Source: Polymyxa betae
Lineage: Eukaryota; Endomyxa; Phytomyxea; Plasmodiophorida; Plasmodiophoridae
Reading direction: 5' to 3'
NCBI GenBank assembly: GCA_003693705.1
Contig: RBZT01000656.1
Coordinates: forward strand, 1 to 64,000
Length of the DNA: 64,000 nt
Positions 23,078 to 35,290 of the stretch are shown one piece after another (within the stretch, counting starts at the first letter, position 1; the number at the start of each line of letters is the position of its first letter). The notes below the pieces were generated by a model. It was not told where the DNA came from. It saw only the letters and a list, made by a program, of their open reading frames with translations, and did no database searches. The position numbers and the translations under genes were made by a program.

Positions 23078-23829
23078 CGTTGAATTAAGAAGTTCGTTCT
23101 CGTTTAGAAATATCGTTTAGGGATGAGCCGGTTTCCGTCACATTGGTCGTCACAGTTGATACAATGATGCCCCGATCCGGATCCTGCCAAAACTGCTCCT
23201 GCCTACCGGTCCGTCTCAGAGCAATTCAGGCTCATCATTGTCAATACTCGTTTGTATTCAACATAAATGGGACAAAGCCCGAATATCCAATCTGAGCCAA
23301 TTATTACTTACAGTTAGCTTTCAGTACATCGTATCGTTCTATTTAATAAAGCTCTTCATCTCACTGCAACTGTTTCTAGTTCCTGCATCTTTCCGATTTA
23401 TTCTTAGCTCTAACTCAAAATCCATCAACCCAGCCCAGAGCCTTTGCCAAGCAGCTCCGCTCGGCCCAAAGGTTCTCAAATCGCGCGATCATTACTCGAT
23501 CTCTCTCTTCAGCTGATTCCTTGGCCCTATTCACGATCTCTCTCTTCAGCTGGGGTCCTGGGCCCTACATTTCACCCCATCCCTTGCCACAAGGGTCTCT
23601 TTCTGGTTCTACACTCCAAATTCGTTACATCTAATTTCACTTTTCGGTGACCTTCCTGGTCTTCATATTTGCTTTTGACAGGGTGCCTGTCGTCATGGAG
23701 CTTGGGCTCAACGACGAGACAGATCGAAGAAGTGCTAGATCAGCGATGAGGCAGAACAGGCGAATTAGTTAATGGCACCCTGCTGTACCCAAGGTCGATG
23801 CAACCTTATCCGATCTTAAGGCAACTTCG
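23078..23829. other. Intergenic region with a short tandem duplication
   Basis: 752 bp between divergent genes. It holds a direct repeat of CGATCTCTCTCTTCAGCTG (23497-23515 and 23534-23552, 37-bp unit) in a pyrimidine-rich stretch that is probably promoter or 5' UTR of the K+ channel gene. Short ORFs here have no recognisable content. Confidence 0.4.
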
Positions 23830-26377
23830 ATGTCAGGATGGAGCGAGAAAAAGGATCACTTGACAGATGTGACCGAATCTCCTGTCAGTTTATCAAGTCG
23901 TGATACGCCTGATGCTGCTCATGTCATACAATCGTTGATGAATGACGAAGCTGCCAGGGCGAAAGCTTTGGATTTTATCCAAGAGCTGGAGCGCAATGGG
24001 ACGATCGAATCGATGCAGATATTGGTGCAAACGTGGCAGGAATTACGATGCGAACTACGACAGAACGATGAAGACCATGATTCTGCCAATATTGATCAAG
24101 CTTTTGTCAGCATTAATCAGCATCTTACCAATCGCAATAGCAAGCAGCGCCTGTCGCTTCCATTTGCAGACCAACAGCTTCTCCTACCAGGGACAATCCC
24201 AGAGAATACCGCAGCCGGCCAAAAACGAAACGCGGTAGCACGTCCTGCTGGGCCTAGCAAAACGAAACAAAATTTCCTGCGAAATCATTCATTCAGTAGA
24301 TTTTTTAACACAGTATCCTCAAGAACACTGCAGGAAGACGTTAAATTGGATGAAGATTCCGAAAGTGTCATGGCGTTGCCGCTTTCACATAGCGAGACTA
24401 TGGCAAGGCTCTCATACCGATCTTTTGGTCCTGTTCGTCTCTTCTTCGTGGGCCATGTCGAAATTCCTTTAGAAAACAAAAGTCACTACCAGCATCTGTT
24501 TCTTCATCCTGAGGCAAAAGCACGGCGCCCTTGGAATCTTTTCATGACATTGTCGATCGCCTATTTCGCAATCGCATTGCCACTTCGAATAGCATTTGAA
24601 ACGACCCTGGACAATACCAGCGGTTTATTCGCATTTGAGAAGTTTCTCGATTGCTGTTTTTTTATCGAGATTGTGCTCAATTTTCTCACTGTTGACGCTC
24701 ATAATCGCCACCATGGAAGAATTATCTACGACTTTAGGTTAGGCATCATGCATTGTGTTTCGAATTTGCACCTATTCGGTATTAGACTCATCGCAAGGAA
24801 TTACATGAGGACATGGTTCATTTGGGATACTCTAAGTATCATCCCATTCGACACTATCGGCAACTCTATCGCTAATGCTTCTGCAACGCACATCTTCCGC
24901 TTAATCAAGCTTGTCCGAATGATTCGCGTTGTTCGACTGATGCGACTCTCCAAATACATCAACGATTATCATTCAGGATCACGTATTGTTAAAAGCATTG
25001 GTATGAATACTGTCAGAATGAGACTTTTAAAAGCTTTATTGTTCAAACAGGTCTGTTGATTGCCGCTGCCCATATCTTCTCTTGTATTTGGCTTTATTTG
25101 ATGACGCTCGAACACGAAGATGGCTTTGTGAGCTGGGCGGATGTCTATCCTGTTCCAATGCCGACCCGATCCCTCCAGTATGTGACCGCATTGTATTTCG
25201 TTGTGGCAACAATAGGAACAATTGGATTCGGCGATATCGTGCCGGTAACTTCCGCTGAAAGGGTCGGAAGTCCCTCATTCTGCATTGTCGAAACTTTTCT
25301 AATCATCGATATCAAGGTTTTTACGATAATTTTGATGGTATTCTCGGTGACGATGTTCGCATACTTCATCGGGAATATTTCCAGCATTCTATCAGGATGG
25401 GGATCAGCCGATGCCGATTTCAAAGGTCACATTCGAAATCTGAAGCTTTTCATGGAGAAAGAGGATCTTCCAAAAGACATGCGATCTCGTTTGTTAGGAT
25501 ATTATGACTACTGTTATAAGCGTTATGGGACGTTCCCGTTCAGCGATCCGTCAGTTACCGATGATCTATCACCAGCTCTAAAGGCAGAGGTAACCGCCTT
25601 TCTAAACAAAGACTTGATCAATCACGTCCCTGTCCTGAAAGGTCGAAGGGTGTTAACAGCTCACATGGCAAATCTAATATGCAGCAGGTCTACGCGAACA
25701 TATTGTCAAAGCAGTTTTGGAGGTTTTGAAGCACGAAATTTATGGACCGCATGATGTTATAATGCACGAAGTAGTGGAATATCTTCAGATGAATCAGCTG
25801 AATTGAATTCAGTTCATAGGGCGATATCGGTACAGAAATGTATTTTCTGAAGAAGGGAAGGTAAGTTTATTGTTCCGCAATAAAACTGTTAGCCTGAGGT
25901 TTGAAATCAAGAGTTCTTGTATCCTGGAAGGGAGCAGGTCATACACACAAAAAAATTCTTACTGAAGGGGCGTTCTTTGGTGAAATGGCCATGCTCCTGA
26001 GCTTCAAAAGAACAGCCACAGTTACCGCTCTCAGTTTCTGTGAAGTCTGTGTTTTGACCAACGAAATGTTCGACAAGCTCATTTTAAGTACAAGATTTAC
26101 TGCTTAATGGAATATGTCTTTTGAGTTGGTCGAATTTAGATACACCCGATTTTGCAGCCTGGATTCGCAATCTCGTCATGGACCAAAACTACCAGTTTAA
26201 GGCATCCTTTAAAAACGAGATCGAATCCAGGTGGATCCGATTCAGTAAAATCGTCGATGATCTGCAGGTATTGGAAATTATACTTTTCATAAACCATTCC
26301 ATTAATCTGCGAAACAGCTAACCAAATTCGAAACAATCAAGATTCAACAATCAGGAGCTGCAGAATGTACGCAGTAG
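23830..26377 (+). CDS. Cyclic-nucleotide-gated-like K+ channel 1
   Basis: Voltage/cNMP-type channel of the EAG/HCN/CNG superfamily. Start ATG 23830; a long cytosolic N-terminus of ~220 residues precedes S1 (NLFMTLSIAYFAIALPLRIA). S4 carries regularly spaced arginines (KLVRMIRVVRLMRLSKYI). S5 is IAAAHIFSCIWLYLM. The pore reads VATIGTIGFGDIVPVT, a K+ selectivity filter. S6 is MVFSVTMFAYFIGNISS. A C-linker (RSRLLGYYDYCYKRYGTFPF) leads to a cyclic-nucleotide-binding domain with EGAFFGEMAMLLSFKRTATV, where the Glu and Arg of the binding cassette are present. About seven introns; the last joins DDLQ to LTKFETIKIQQ before TAG 26377. Probably in the plasma or flagellar membrane. Confidence 0.9.
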
Positions 26378-27016
26378 CACCAAAAATCGTCAGATTCATC
26401 AGTTGACGTTGTGAATGTCATTCTATAGCATTTAAAGATCATGAACCTGCTTTTGAGAGCAAGTTAAAGACCAAAACCAGAAGTTCCTGGTACAATGATA
26501 GATGATAGGTGGTGCTGGCGTGGTAATCAAACCACGAATCTGATCAGAAATGTTGATAGTTCGAATCGAGGTTGCAGCTGGTGTAACAGTTGACCAAGTA
26601 CTCAATTTCAAGGCATATCAGCATGTGTCTCAATGAGTCATATTCGAGAACTGGTTGCTACCTCTTTAAGAAACACTTTATATTAATGAACTTCAAATTC
26701 CTTGACACAGCTTTGCTGTCAAAGATCATAATCTGTGTTGGCTCAGTGCTATCTAACTGGAACTAGCAAACGGTTATCTGTCATAAGATATTCTCAACTG
26801 CACAATTTTCCTATGAAGACTGAAGAATTATATAAAACAAATAAGACATAGCCAGTCGTAAGAGAATCGTGTATGTAATTGATGGGTGGCGGGTTGGCTG
26901 CCTCTGTTGTTCGTTGAGTGGATTTCCTCGGACCGGCAATTCCAAAAAACTGAATAATATGTGCGCCGCTTCCATGGCATTTGTCTAAGTCCTGCGTGCA
27001 TGCCGAATCGGTTGAC
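26378..27016. other. Intergenic, no gene seen
   Basis: 639 AT-rich bases after the K+ channel stop. Only short ORFs without family features. A GTTCGAATC string near 26557 resembles a tRNA B box, but the flanks do not fold into a tRNA. Confidence 0.4.
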
Positions 27017-28281
27017 ATGTCTTGCCGGAACAGGCTATCCCGAGAAGAGGGGTCCATTATCAAGGATCATTTCCAGAAACTGATTCCGCGAATCTCCAGC
27101 CATTCCTACAAAGGATCTTCTGGTTTGTTTCGAGTTTCTGCAATGGCTTTCGTCTTAAGTGCGATATCTTAAGGCAAAATTGGTGTTATTGGTGGATCTA
27201 CAGAATATACAGGAGCTCCATATTTCTCAGCGATGGCCGCTTTAAGGTATTTCATGTGGTCGGCGAACCCGAATCGTTTCTTAATCGCAGCTGTAGAACT
27301 GGCGCTGACGTCGCTGCTATTTTTTGTCAACCTGCAGCTGCTGTTCCAATCAAATCATACAGTCCCGATATTATAGTCCATCCTGCATTAAAGCCTGAGA
27401 CTGCTGATTCGAAGCCACCACTTCCTGAGCCATTGCTTCAGCAGTTAATGCAAATGAAAGCATTCGTTATCGGACCTGGATTAGGACGAGAGCAATCCAT
27501 ATTGGACTTCACTGCCAAAGTTATCGAGATTCTGAGACATGAATCCAAGCCTATGGTCATTGATGGCGATGGACTTTATCTGATGTCTAGCCGTCCAAAT
27601 CTTATTTCAAATTATAACGATATCATCTTGACCCCGAACGCAAATGAATTCGAACGGCTCTGGAAATCGGTCATGAAATCGGATCCTCCTGATTTAGAGT
27701 CTTGTCCTGCCAATCTCTTACCAGGAAATGAACAGCTGAAAGAGGTCCTAGCTCGTCTTTCCTGGCGTCTTTCTAATATCTGGGGAATAGGTTAATGCTG
27801 ATCTTGACTCGTATATTCAAGATACAGTTCTTTTAGCAAGGCAATTTCCTCGATGTGTTCTGGTCCGTAAAGGTAAAGATTACAATAAGATGCTTCTGAA
27901 GCCTATTTTGAACCTGAATATGCAGGTATTTATGATATTATCACAGATGGTGGTGCAAGAGTTTGGGTATGTGGTTGGAAAGGATCTGACAGGCGCGTAA
28001 GCGGACAAGGTAGTCTTCTTTGCCTCCAAATGCTGTTGATTGATCCTTATTTATCGATAGGTGATTTATTAGCAGGCATCACTGCTACATTATTGAGCTG
28101 GGCTGTATTGTCGAAAGGATCGCCCGATAGTAAAACACTTGCACCTTTGAAAGCTGCTGTTATTGCTAGTGTGACGGTTCGAGAAGCAGCACGGCTTGGT
28201 TACACGAAGCATGGGAGATCCCTGGTCACCAGCGATATCCTGGTCTGCCTTGGATTAGCATTCCGGCTATTTCTTTGTTGA
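27017..28281 (+). CDS. NAXD: ATP-dependent NAD(P)H-hydrate dehydratase (CARKD type)
   Basis: Repairs damaged NAD(P)HX by ATP- or ADP-dependent dehydration. Exons join to give SHSYKGSSGKIGVIGGSTEY, TGAPYFSAMAAL, RTGADVAAIFCQPAAAVPIK, YSPDIIVHPAL, KAFVIGPGLGREQSILDF, PMVIDGDGLYLM, DIILTPNANEFERLWKSV and CVLVRKGK. After further introns comes the nucleotide-binding GQGDLLAGITATLLSWAV, and the end is KHGRSLVTSDIL. All hallmark motifs of the YjeF C-terminal (ribokinase-like) family are present, and its length is normal for the single-domain eukaryotic enzyme. Start taken as ATG 27017 (MSCRNRLSREEG), the first ATG in frame. About five introns. Confidence 0.92.
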
Positions 28282-28429
28282 TTGTTATTATCATTACTGT
28301 GTTTGATATCACAATATCAGCGAGTGATACTTAATACATCAACCTTTCTATCGTATGGGAAAACAAACATTCATCCCAAAATTCTGCGATATCAGTTGCT
28401 TAGAGGATGATGTCGATTTGGCCAACAAA

Positions 28430-30126
28430 TCAAGTTTGAGCGAAGTGACAAAACGCAATACTGATCAGAATAAGAGTTAGCAACCCCGAAGCATACCAAT
28501 GAAGTGAGAACGTAGGTGCTGAGTTTGGCCGATACAGAATTTTGATTGGTAATCGTCGTCGGAGCTTGGATTGTCCATCGATCCAAGCCAGACCCAGTAT
28601 GCCCATATCAGAATGCTGAGCTAAATGGCAGTGGATCATAACTTTGCCATTAAATTCAACGCCAATATGAAGCCGGATCGGCATATCATCTCCATCATAC
28701 GTATCAAGCCAGTCTCCTCTTTTGTAGAACCCATCAGCTGAATCTTTCTGCAGCTGAAATGGGAAGGAATGAACATGGAATGGATGTTGGCGTAATGTTA
28801 AAGTCCATTGCTCAGTGGTTCCTGGTAGCATATAATGCAAAGCTTTATCGCGGGTATCACCAGCAAATGGTTTGCCGTTTAAAAACCCATCTGGATGCGG
28901 ACTGTTGATGAAGACAGAGAAGGATCGGTTCGCAAGAGACTGTTCCGGGATGTCCAATGCATCCTGTAGATAAGCAGGCGGTTCAGGTAACCTCCAAAAT
29001 GATAAGTCTAATGATGTCGGACCAGGTTCTGCTGATCCGTCGACGTTTACTGTTGCGATGATGGTATTTGTAAACTTCGACATCATGCGATATGTAGCTG
29101 ACCTTGGGCATTTGATGGCCACTTCAGCCCGCGATGGTTGCAACAGACGAATGTTACTAATTGGACGGGGCTTTCTAAGCCAAATACCATCGAGAGCCAA
29201 CAGCATCATTTGACATCCGTCTAACAATAATACTAGCGGAGCGTCAACTGAACTGTGCTGAATTCTCCAGCGGTACCTAAAAGTAACTAAATGGTTGCAG
29301 TAAGATGCACAAGTTCTCCGACCATTGATTGGGATTAACAGTGATTTTAGGCTGCACAAAACCGTTGACCAATACGATGACTGGAGATGCAGAGCCAGAG
29401 ACTTTTCGAAATAGGTCGTTTTCGTCAGCAATTGCGATTAGAGCGTTAGGAGAGAACTGCCAGATAGAGATTATCATAGACGGGAGCGATTTCAAAAATT
29501 GAAAGGGGGAGTTCGATTCCTCGTCTTCAACGACAAGTAGTCCATAAGCTCCACCGCCAACTTGCATCGTAATTGCTCCGTGTGAATGTGCATGATACAT
29601 GTGTAAACCGCTGCAATGCTCTTTCAAATCATACTCATATTGGTAATAATATCCAGGTGGGATCTAAAGTATGAAATGGATAAAACATATACCAACAGAC
29701 GAAGTGTTTGCTTACACGAACGCCAACATCGTCTTGAGGTTCCTCGGAGACAACATGAATTCCGTGAAGATGTAGATTTGTTGTGTTGAACTCGAAGAAC
29801 CCATTCATGAAGCCCATTTCAGACTTCTGCCGATCAGAAAGGTCGTTATAGAGAGAGATTCGAACGACACTGTTCTGTTTCATGTAAATAATTGGGCCTG
29901 GAATTGTTGGCCGATTATGCCCGACTGCATACGCCCTTGTGATATACGATCTTCCTGGGATCTCCAACAGCATCGGCATTAGATGCAATTCAACCGGGCC
30001 GTCGTTAGCGTGGACAGAAGGCAATGGACATCGCCTCAAGTCGACATCCAACAAGTTCGGATTGCATTCGTTCGCTTTCGCAAGACTTCCAATAGCTAGG
30101 TACGCTAGCAGGGCCCGGATCCCCAT
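28430..30126 (-). CDS. Multicopper oxidase with signal peptide and C-terminal membrane anchor
   Basis: Oxidises substrates while reducing O2 to water. ATG 30126 opens a signal peptide (MGIRALLAYLAIGSLAKA). Copper ligands are visible: LHLHGIH and YHAHSHG in the first cupredoxin domain, HPFHVHSFP and the C-terminal HCHLAQHSDMGI with the Cys that links type 1 and type 3 copper. Two introns, near 29635-29720 and about 29275-29300, are needed to join the pieces. The protein ends in a hydrophobic helix (ASGLLTLILISIAFCHFA), so it is probably anchored at the cell surface or a secretory membrane. The specific substrate (phenol, metal, ascorbate) cannot be told from sequence. It faces the NAD(P)HX dehydratase gene, 149 bp away. 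Confidence 0.92.
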
Positions 30127-30473
30127 CTGGTCCCTTGCCTAAACTGACCATCTTGGATGGCACGCGAACGGCAACCCAACGGAAGGTGCAAAGATAATAA
30201 TCTAATGAAAGTGCAAGAATGACCTTTGACAGCGATGAGATCTCAAAGGGCTCCGCTTCATATAATGATAGATGTAAAGTGACCTGGATCCATGCAGAGA
30301 AATTAGAGAAGTGAGAGCTGCAACGTTAGGCGACAGGCGAGCGGGTCCCGCCTGGACAGCAGATTGACCAGTGGCAGAAAATTGGGGGGATGATGACTTG
30401 GTCGCAGTGAGTCCGCCGCTGGTTTATTGATTTCTGCATCACTGCCGACGCCGCCTTCTGAAATCATAGGGCA
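30127..30473. promoter_or_regulatory. Divergent intergenic region (MCO / zinc-knuckle gene)
   Basis: 347 bp between divergent start codons, so it should contain both promoters. No named element was recognised. The antisense ORF that overlaps the next gene here is a shadow. Confidence 0.4.
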
Positions 30474-31834
30474 ATGGCTCTGACAAATTCGGCCGCTAGG
30501 GCTCGGGTTCAGTCCCTTTATGGAACCACGGTTGCCGGCCATCTGCACGCTGCCGATCGCCTGGCCATCTCCAAGTTTCACTCGGATGCCAAGGAATATG
30601 TTCGGTTTCAGCCCCTTGATGAATCGCTGCCGAGGTTCCGGATTCCGGTATCTGAGTTCCCTGAAAGCAATTGGATGCACAAGAAGATGAAGTCCAAGTG
30701 GAAGCGTGAAGTAATTGTTGAGCCTCATGATTGGCCCCCAGAGAAGAAATTGCCTAGTGCAATATTCAATCCTCCATTAGCAGCACAAGTTGGTGATTGC
30801 TGGTATCTATTATTTACTAAATCTGAATTATTTTTTAGTTTCAAATTAATGATGGAGTCGCCACTTCTGAAAGTCTTGTTGATGATGCGGCCGAGCCAAC
30901 GCTACAGGCAGGATTATTGCATGCCGCTGTTGATGAATCTTCAGAAGTAACCTTGTTTTGTTTCGAGCTGATTTACCTGGCCATAATGCATCTTATTAGG
31001 CTTTTGCTCCTAAGCCTAGCAAAAAGAAGAAGAAGAAGCAAAACATAACAGAGAACGAACCGGTTATACAGTCAGAAAATGAACTGGATCAGCTTGTAAA
31101 GCCAGAAATTTCAAGAGGGAAAAAGCACCGCAAATATGTTGTCAAGCAAAGCGATTCTGAAATGCATTCTGAAGAATGTCGTGCAGACCCCACGACAGCT
31201 CCAGAGGCTGCTGTCACAGCTTCCAACCAATCCAAAAAGCAGACTGGAAGAACGAATTTTGCTGCGCGACAGGACAGATTCAACGACGCGAGTGAACGCT
31301 CCGTCCCTTCGCAGCGATCGGCAATTGGTTTGAATCGCAGGCTGGTTCAATCTCACGATACGTCTGGTCTTGGGCGACCCAGGCCTACAAGTAACCATCA
31401 TGTGATATCCCATAATGAGTCAGATAACGAAACTTCAACAATCAAGCTGGCCTCAAATGAAGATGGATCGCGGCGAAGGAAGCCAGATCGTTCTAACGTC
31501 GTCACACCTCTTGCCCCGCGTGGCAATTATGTTTGCCGGGTGTGCAACGTTCCTGGTAGCTTTTTAAGTCAATGTCAATTACGATTATCTCAATCCTTGT
31601 TTAGGCCATTTCATTGAAGATTGTCCAACGATTACTCCCAGAACTCCCAGATCGAACCGTCGTGCTCGTGTTGATGGGACGAGCGACTCAAAAGACGCTG
31701 TATCTGAAGCAATAGTACGGTTCCGCAGTCGTCGTCCATCTGATCATCAGGGCGATTCTGCTTCTGAAACTCCAATTCGCACGCTGACTTTCCGACGGCG
31801 CCCAAAAGACTCTACTGGCTCCGAGACCGGTTAG
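30474..31834 (+). CDS. CCHC zinc-knuckle protein, or N-terminal part of a DIS3L2 fusion
   Basis: Start ATG 30474 (MALTNSAARARVQSLYG). The first exon also contains WMHKKMKSKWKREVIVEPHD. Introns at about 30791-30838 and 30949-30999 precede a Lys-rich exon (KPSKKKKKKQN). A retroviral-type zinc knuckle YVCRVCNVPGHFIEDCPT (C-x2-C-x4-H-x4-C) is split by an intron within its Gly-His step (about 31556-31602), after which the frame stays open to GSETG-TAG at 31834. Zinc knuckles bind single-stranded RNA. A GT-AG intron (about 31829-31884) would remove this stop and join the frame to the RNB exonuclease downstream, making one long protein. I judge fusion slightly more likely than two genes. Confidence 0.65.
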
Positions 31835-31884
31835 TACTTGTGAAACCATATTTTTCCACATTATAGTTGATACTGTGTATAGAA

Positions 31885-34800
31885 ATGACAGACGAACGTG
31901 CAAGGTCGCACCCTCAGCCCAAAAACCGGAAAACGTTTTACAACGAATATCTTACCGATGAAGAGGTCGCATCTGGGCTTGCTGATAATACTCTGGTCGA
32001 GGGTGTTCTTCACGTTAATGCGAAACGATCGATGGAAGCTTACGTTCGAAGATCTGGTACAGCCATGCTCTTCTTTTATGATCTTGCCAAGTAATTTGCT
32101 TAGATACTGATGGTGGTCGCGATATCAAGATCGTCGGTCACAAGCATCGTAATCGTAGTTATGACGGTGATACGGTTGTTGTCAGAATACTTTCGAATGA
32201 AGAAAGCTCGGGTGAAAAAGAATTCTGCGGTGGAGGATTTATTGACAAGCTCTCGGTATCTAAATCTTTTTACAGAATTAGACACCGTTGAATACAGCGA
32301 GCAAATCATAATATCAGAGGAAATGGTTCCTGGGACCGCCGCAGCACCAGCGACACTTGATGGACTCACTGCGAAACTTGATGCTATTGTGTTAAGTGAA
32401 GAAATTGAAGCTGAGGAAGAGGTCGCTGAGTCATTCCTTTTGGGCGCCGTTAGCTTATTTTATATAGGATCGGTCCAGGCCGTTGGGAGAAGTCGTAGCT
32501 GTCACATCTCGTGCCAAAGATGCTACTGTTGATATCATTGGATATTTGAAATTACTGGTTCCCAGAGATAATGCCAAGAAAGACGGTATCGACCAGAATG
32601 ATGAGGAATCTCTCAAGACCAGTCTTCTTGCAGCCCCCGTTGCACCGATTTCCCCTGAACCATCTAATGTCATTATGTTCCAGCCAATATCCAAAAGGAT
32701 CCCTAGGTGTGCTTTTTTGCATAACTCGATACCTTATCGTCATCTTTCCCTAGGGGTTTTGTTCAGAATTCGCTGTGGCCAAGTGATTTAATGTCTTCTG
32801 ATCCAGAACTGGTCAAAATGGCATGGAACAGTATATACTCAGCTTCATATCGCCCATGGAGGGTTTATCAGGTAAGAATCATGGTCGACCGGATTCTGTT
32901 GCTCATTTTGTTAAAGAGATCACCCCGAGTCGCAAAGCTTGACCTGATCGGATCTGCTGGTCATGTTGAACCAGAGACCAAAGCACTATTACGTGCTACG
33001 AAAATCTCTCATTCGGAGATTTTCTCGCCAGAGGTGCTGTTTATTACAACCTGAATACATTTGTTCTGATGATCTGTTCAGGCTCTTGGATGTCTTCAGG
33101 AATTTGGGTACGGCCCCAGCTTAAATTCTGTTAAGAAGTGGACCATTCCTCCGGAAGTTATAGCTGAAAGAAGAGTATGGATCCGTTATCGACCTTTCCA
33201 TTACTGTTTGCTTAATTTACATTTCGTTCAGGACTATCGCGACGCCAGGGTATTTACCATCGATCCCAGCACAGCGAAGGATCTTGATGACGCCCTTTCA
33301 GTAACCAAAATAAATGATGATGTATTTGAGGTTAGTGCTCGTCCTTATGGGATTATTGGTTTTCAGTTTTGTTTAGATTGGTGTCCATATTGCCGATGTC
33401 TCGTACTTCCTTAAAGAAGGTGATCACATCAATCTGGTTTCGATTCAACCGTCTTACGCTGTTGCAGATTCCCAACTTGACCTTGAGGCTCGCAAAAGAT
33501 GCACCTCGGTATATCTAGTTCAAAAAGTCATCCCGATGCTTCCACCGTTGCTTTGCGAAGAACTTTGCAGTCTCAACCCAGGAGTTGACCGTCTTGCTTT
33601 TAGTGTGGTCTGGAGAATGGATCGCAATGGTATTCTGTTCCCTGGATTGACCTGGGCGTTCTTTTGATACAGTCTCAGGTCGCATCTGTCAGGAGACTGC
33701 TCCTTGGTTTGGAAGGAGCGTGATTCGCTCTTGTGCTAAGCTAGACTATCGAACTGCACAGTGCATTGTCGATGGCGATTCGAATATTGAATTAAATATT
33801 CACGGAAACCATACTTTCCAGCAAATAGCAGATGACTGCAAGCAAATGATGGATGTAAGATTAGCCCTATCACCCTCATTGAAATATATTCTTAATTCCG
33901 GAACAGATTGCGATGGCCAGGCGTGCACATCGTTTTGAAAATGGATCTTTGAAGCTCGACCGGCCTCGAATGCATTTCCAGTTCGATGAAGATTTCAATC
34001 CTGTATCAGTATCAGCCTATGAGTTACATGATACTGTATAGATGTTTGTCAGAGATGAAACCATATCTCTTACAGTTTCTATAGAATCGCATGATTGAAG
34101 AATATATGCTGTTGGCGAACTTGCTCGTTGCTGAGAAATTGTTCAACGATGTTCCCAGTGTAGCGTTGCTGCGAAGACACGTACCGCCTGTTCTTGGCAA
34201 ACTCAACGAGATTCTCGAAGTCTGCTCCAGACTCGGGTACAAAGTTGACGGTCAATCCTCGAAAACACTTCATCACACTCTTATGCAGATTGAAGGTAAT
34301 TCTATGATGATGAACTTGGAAGAATCTCATTCTTTAACAGAAGAGGATGTTCGTGGGTTTATCTCTGTTCTACTTACTGTTGCTATGAGAAGGGCTGAAT
34401 ACTTATGTATTAATGGGATGTGCCGTGACCCAAATGAAGTTCCTGAAGAGGAGGGGTTCGCTCATTACGCCTTGGGGTAAAGCGGCTGACACATTTGAAC
34501 CTCACTTGCTGACGATGCTTAGATTCGAAACATACACTCATTTCACATCTCCGATTCGAAGGTGAATATGCCTACACTTGTTTTTTCGGCAACTGAAGCT
34601 ACTGTGCAGATACGCGGATGTGATTGTTCACAGAATGTTAGAACATTGCCTAGCTCGTGAGTCTGATCCTTCCAAGATAAAAAAGTTACCAGACCCGGAA
34701 GATGTATCAAAGATGGCTGAAAGATGTAACGAAATGAAGAATAGGTAACGTTCTTTATGTTTGCTTATCGGTGTTCTCAATGACATCTTAGAGCCAAGAA

Positions 34801-35199
34801 TGCACAAGATATGTCGCTCCTGATGTATCTTGCTGTCCTGGTCAAGAAACAGTCACTAGTGGAGACCGCATATGTTATGGATCTGGGCGTAAAGGCATTT
34901 TGTGTCTATGTGCCACGTTTGGGCCTTGAAGTATCAACCAAACGTTCCGTTTTTCTGCTCTGATTTGTGTACAGGATCGAATTATGATTGAAAAAATCCC
35001 TAACATCAAGAAAGCCGAAATCAAGAAGAATCCTGATTCGGAACTAAGAACATTGTATCTGGAATGGGATGATGGTCGAACTGAACAATGTGGCATGTTC
35101 GAGCCACTACTGGTTCAAGTGGGTGTATCTGCCACAGTGCCCTATATTGCCCAGCTAACTGTGTTGCCGAAACCGTCTATTGAAGAGCAAGCTCAGTAA
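31885..35199 (+). CDS. DIS3L2: DIS3L2-type 3'-5' exoribonuclease (RNB domain)
   Basis: Degrades RNA 3'-to-5'; DIS3L2 acts in the cytoplasm, preferring uridylated RNA, outside the exosome. From ATG 31885: [17 protein letters not shown] and [19 protein letters not shown] (first cold-shock domain), a second cold-shock region, then the RNB domain. The catalytic Asp cluster is visible ([19 protein letters not shown]), followed by [59 protein letters not shown] and, after an intron, [20 protein letters not shown]. The C-terminus has an S1-like region. There is no PIN domain, which separates it from DIS3. About 12 short introns. It may form one protein with the zinc-knuckle ORF upstream. Confidence 0.92.
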
Positions 35200-35290
35200 T
35201 TGCTACTTTCACAATGTATTTAGGGTCAACTATATTTAAGAAACCTTATTATTCTCGAACATAATTAGTCTTTATTCGTGTAAGGAATGT

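Noticed and set aside
26510-26590. tRNA-like sequence with a GTTCGAATC B-box motif
   Set aside because: No seven-base acceptor stem or T-arm pairing could be formed around it, and no A box at the right distance.
30303-30728. 141-codon minus-strand ORF
   Set aside because: Overlaps the first exon of the zinc-knuckle gene and shows no domain or splice support.
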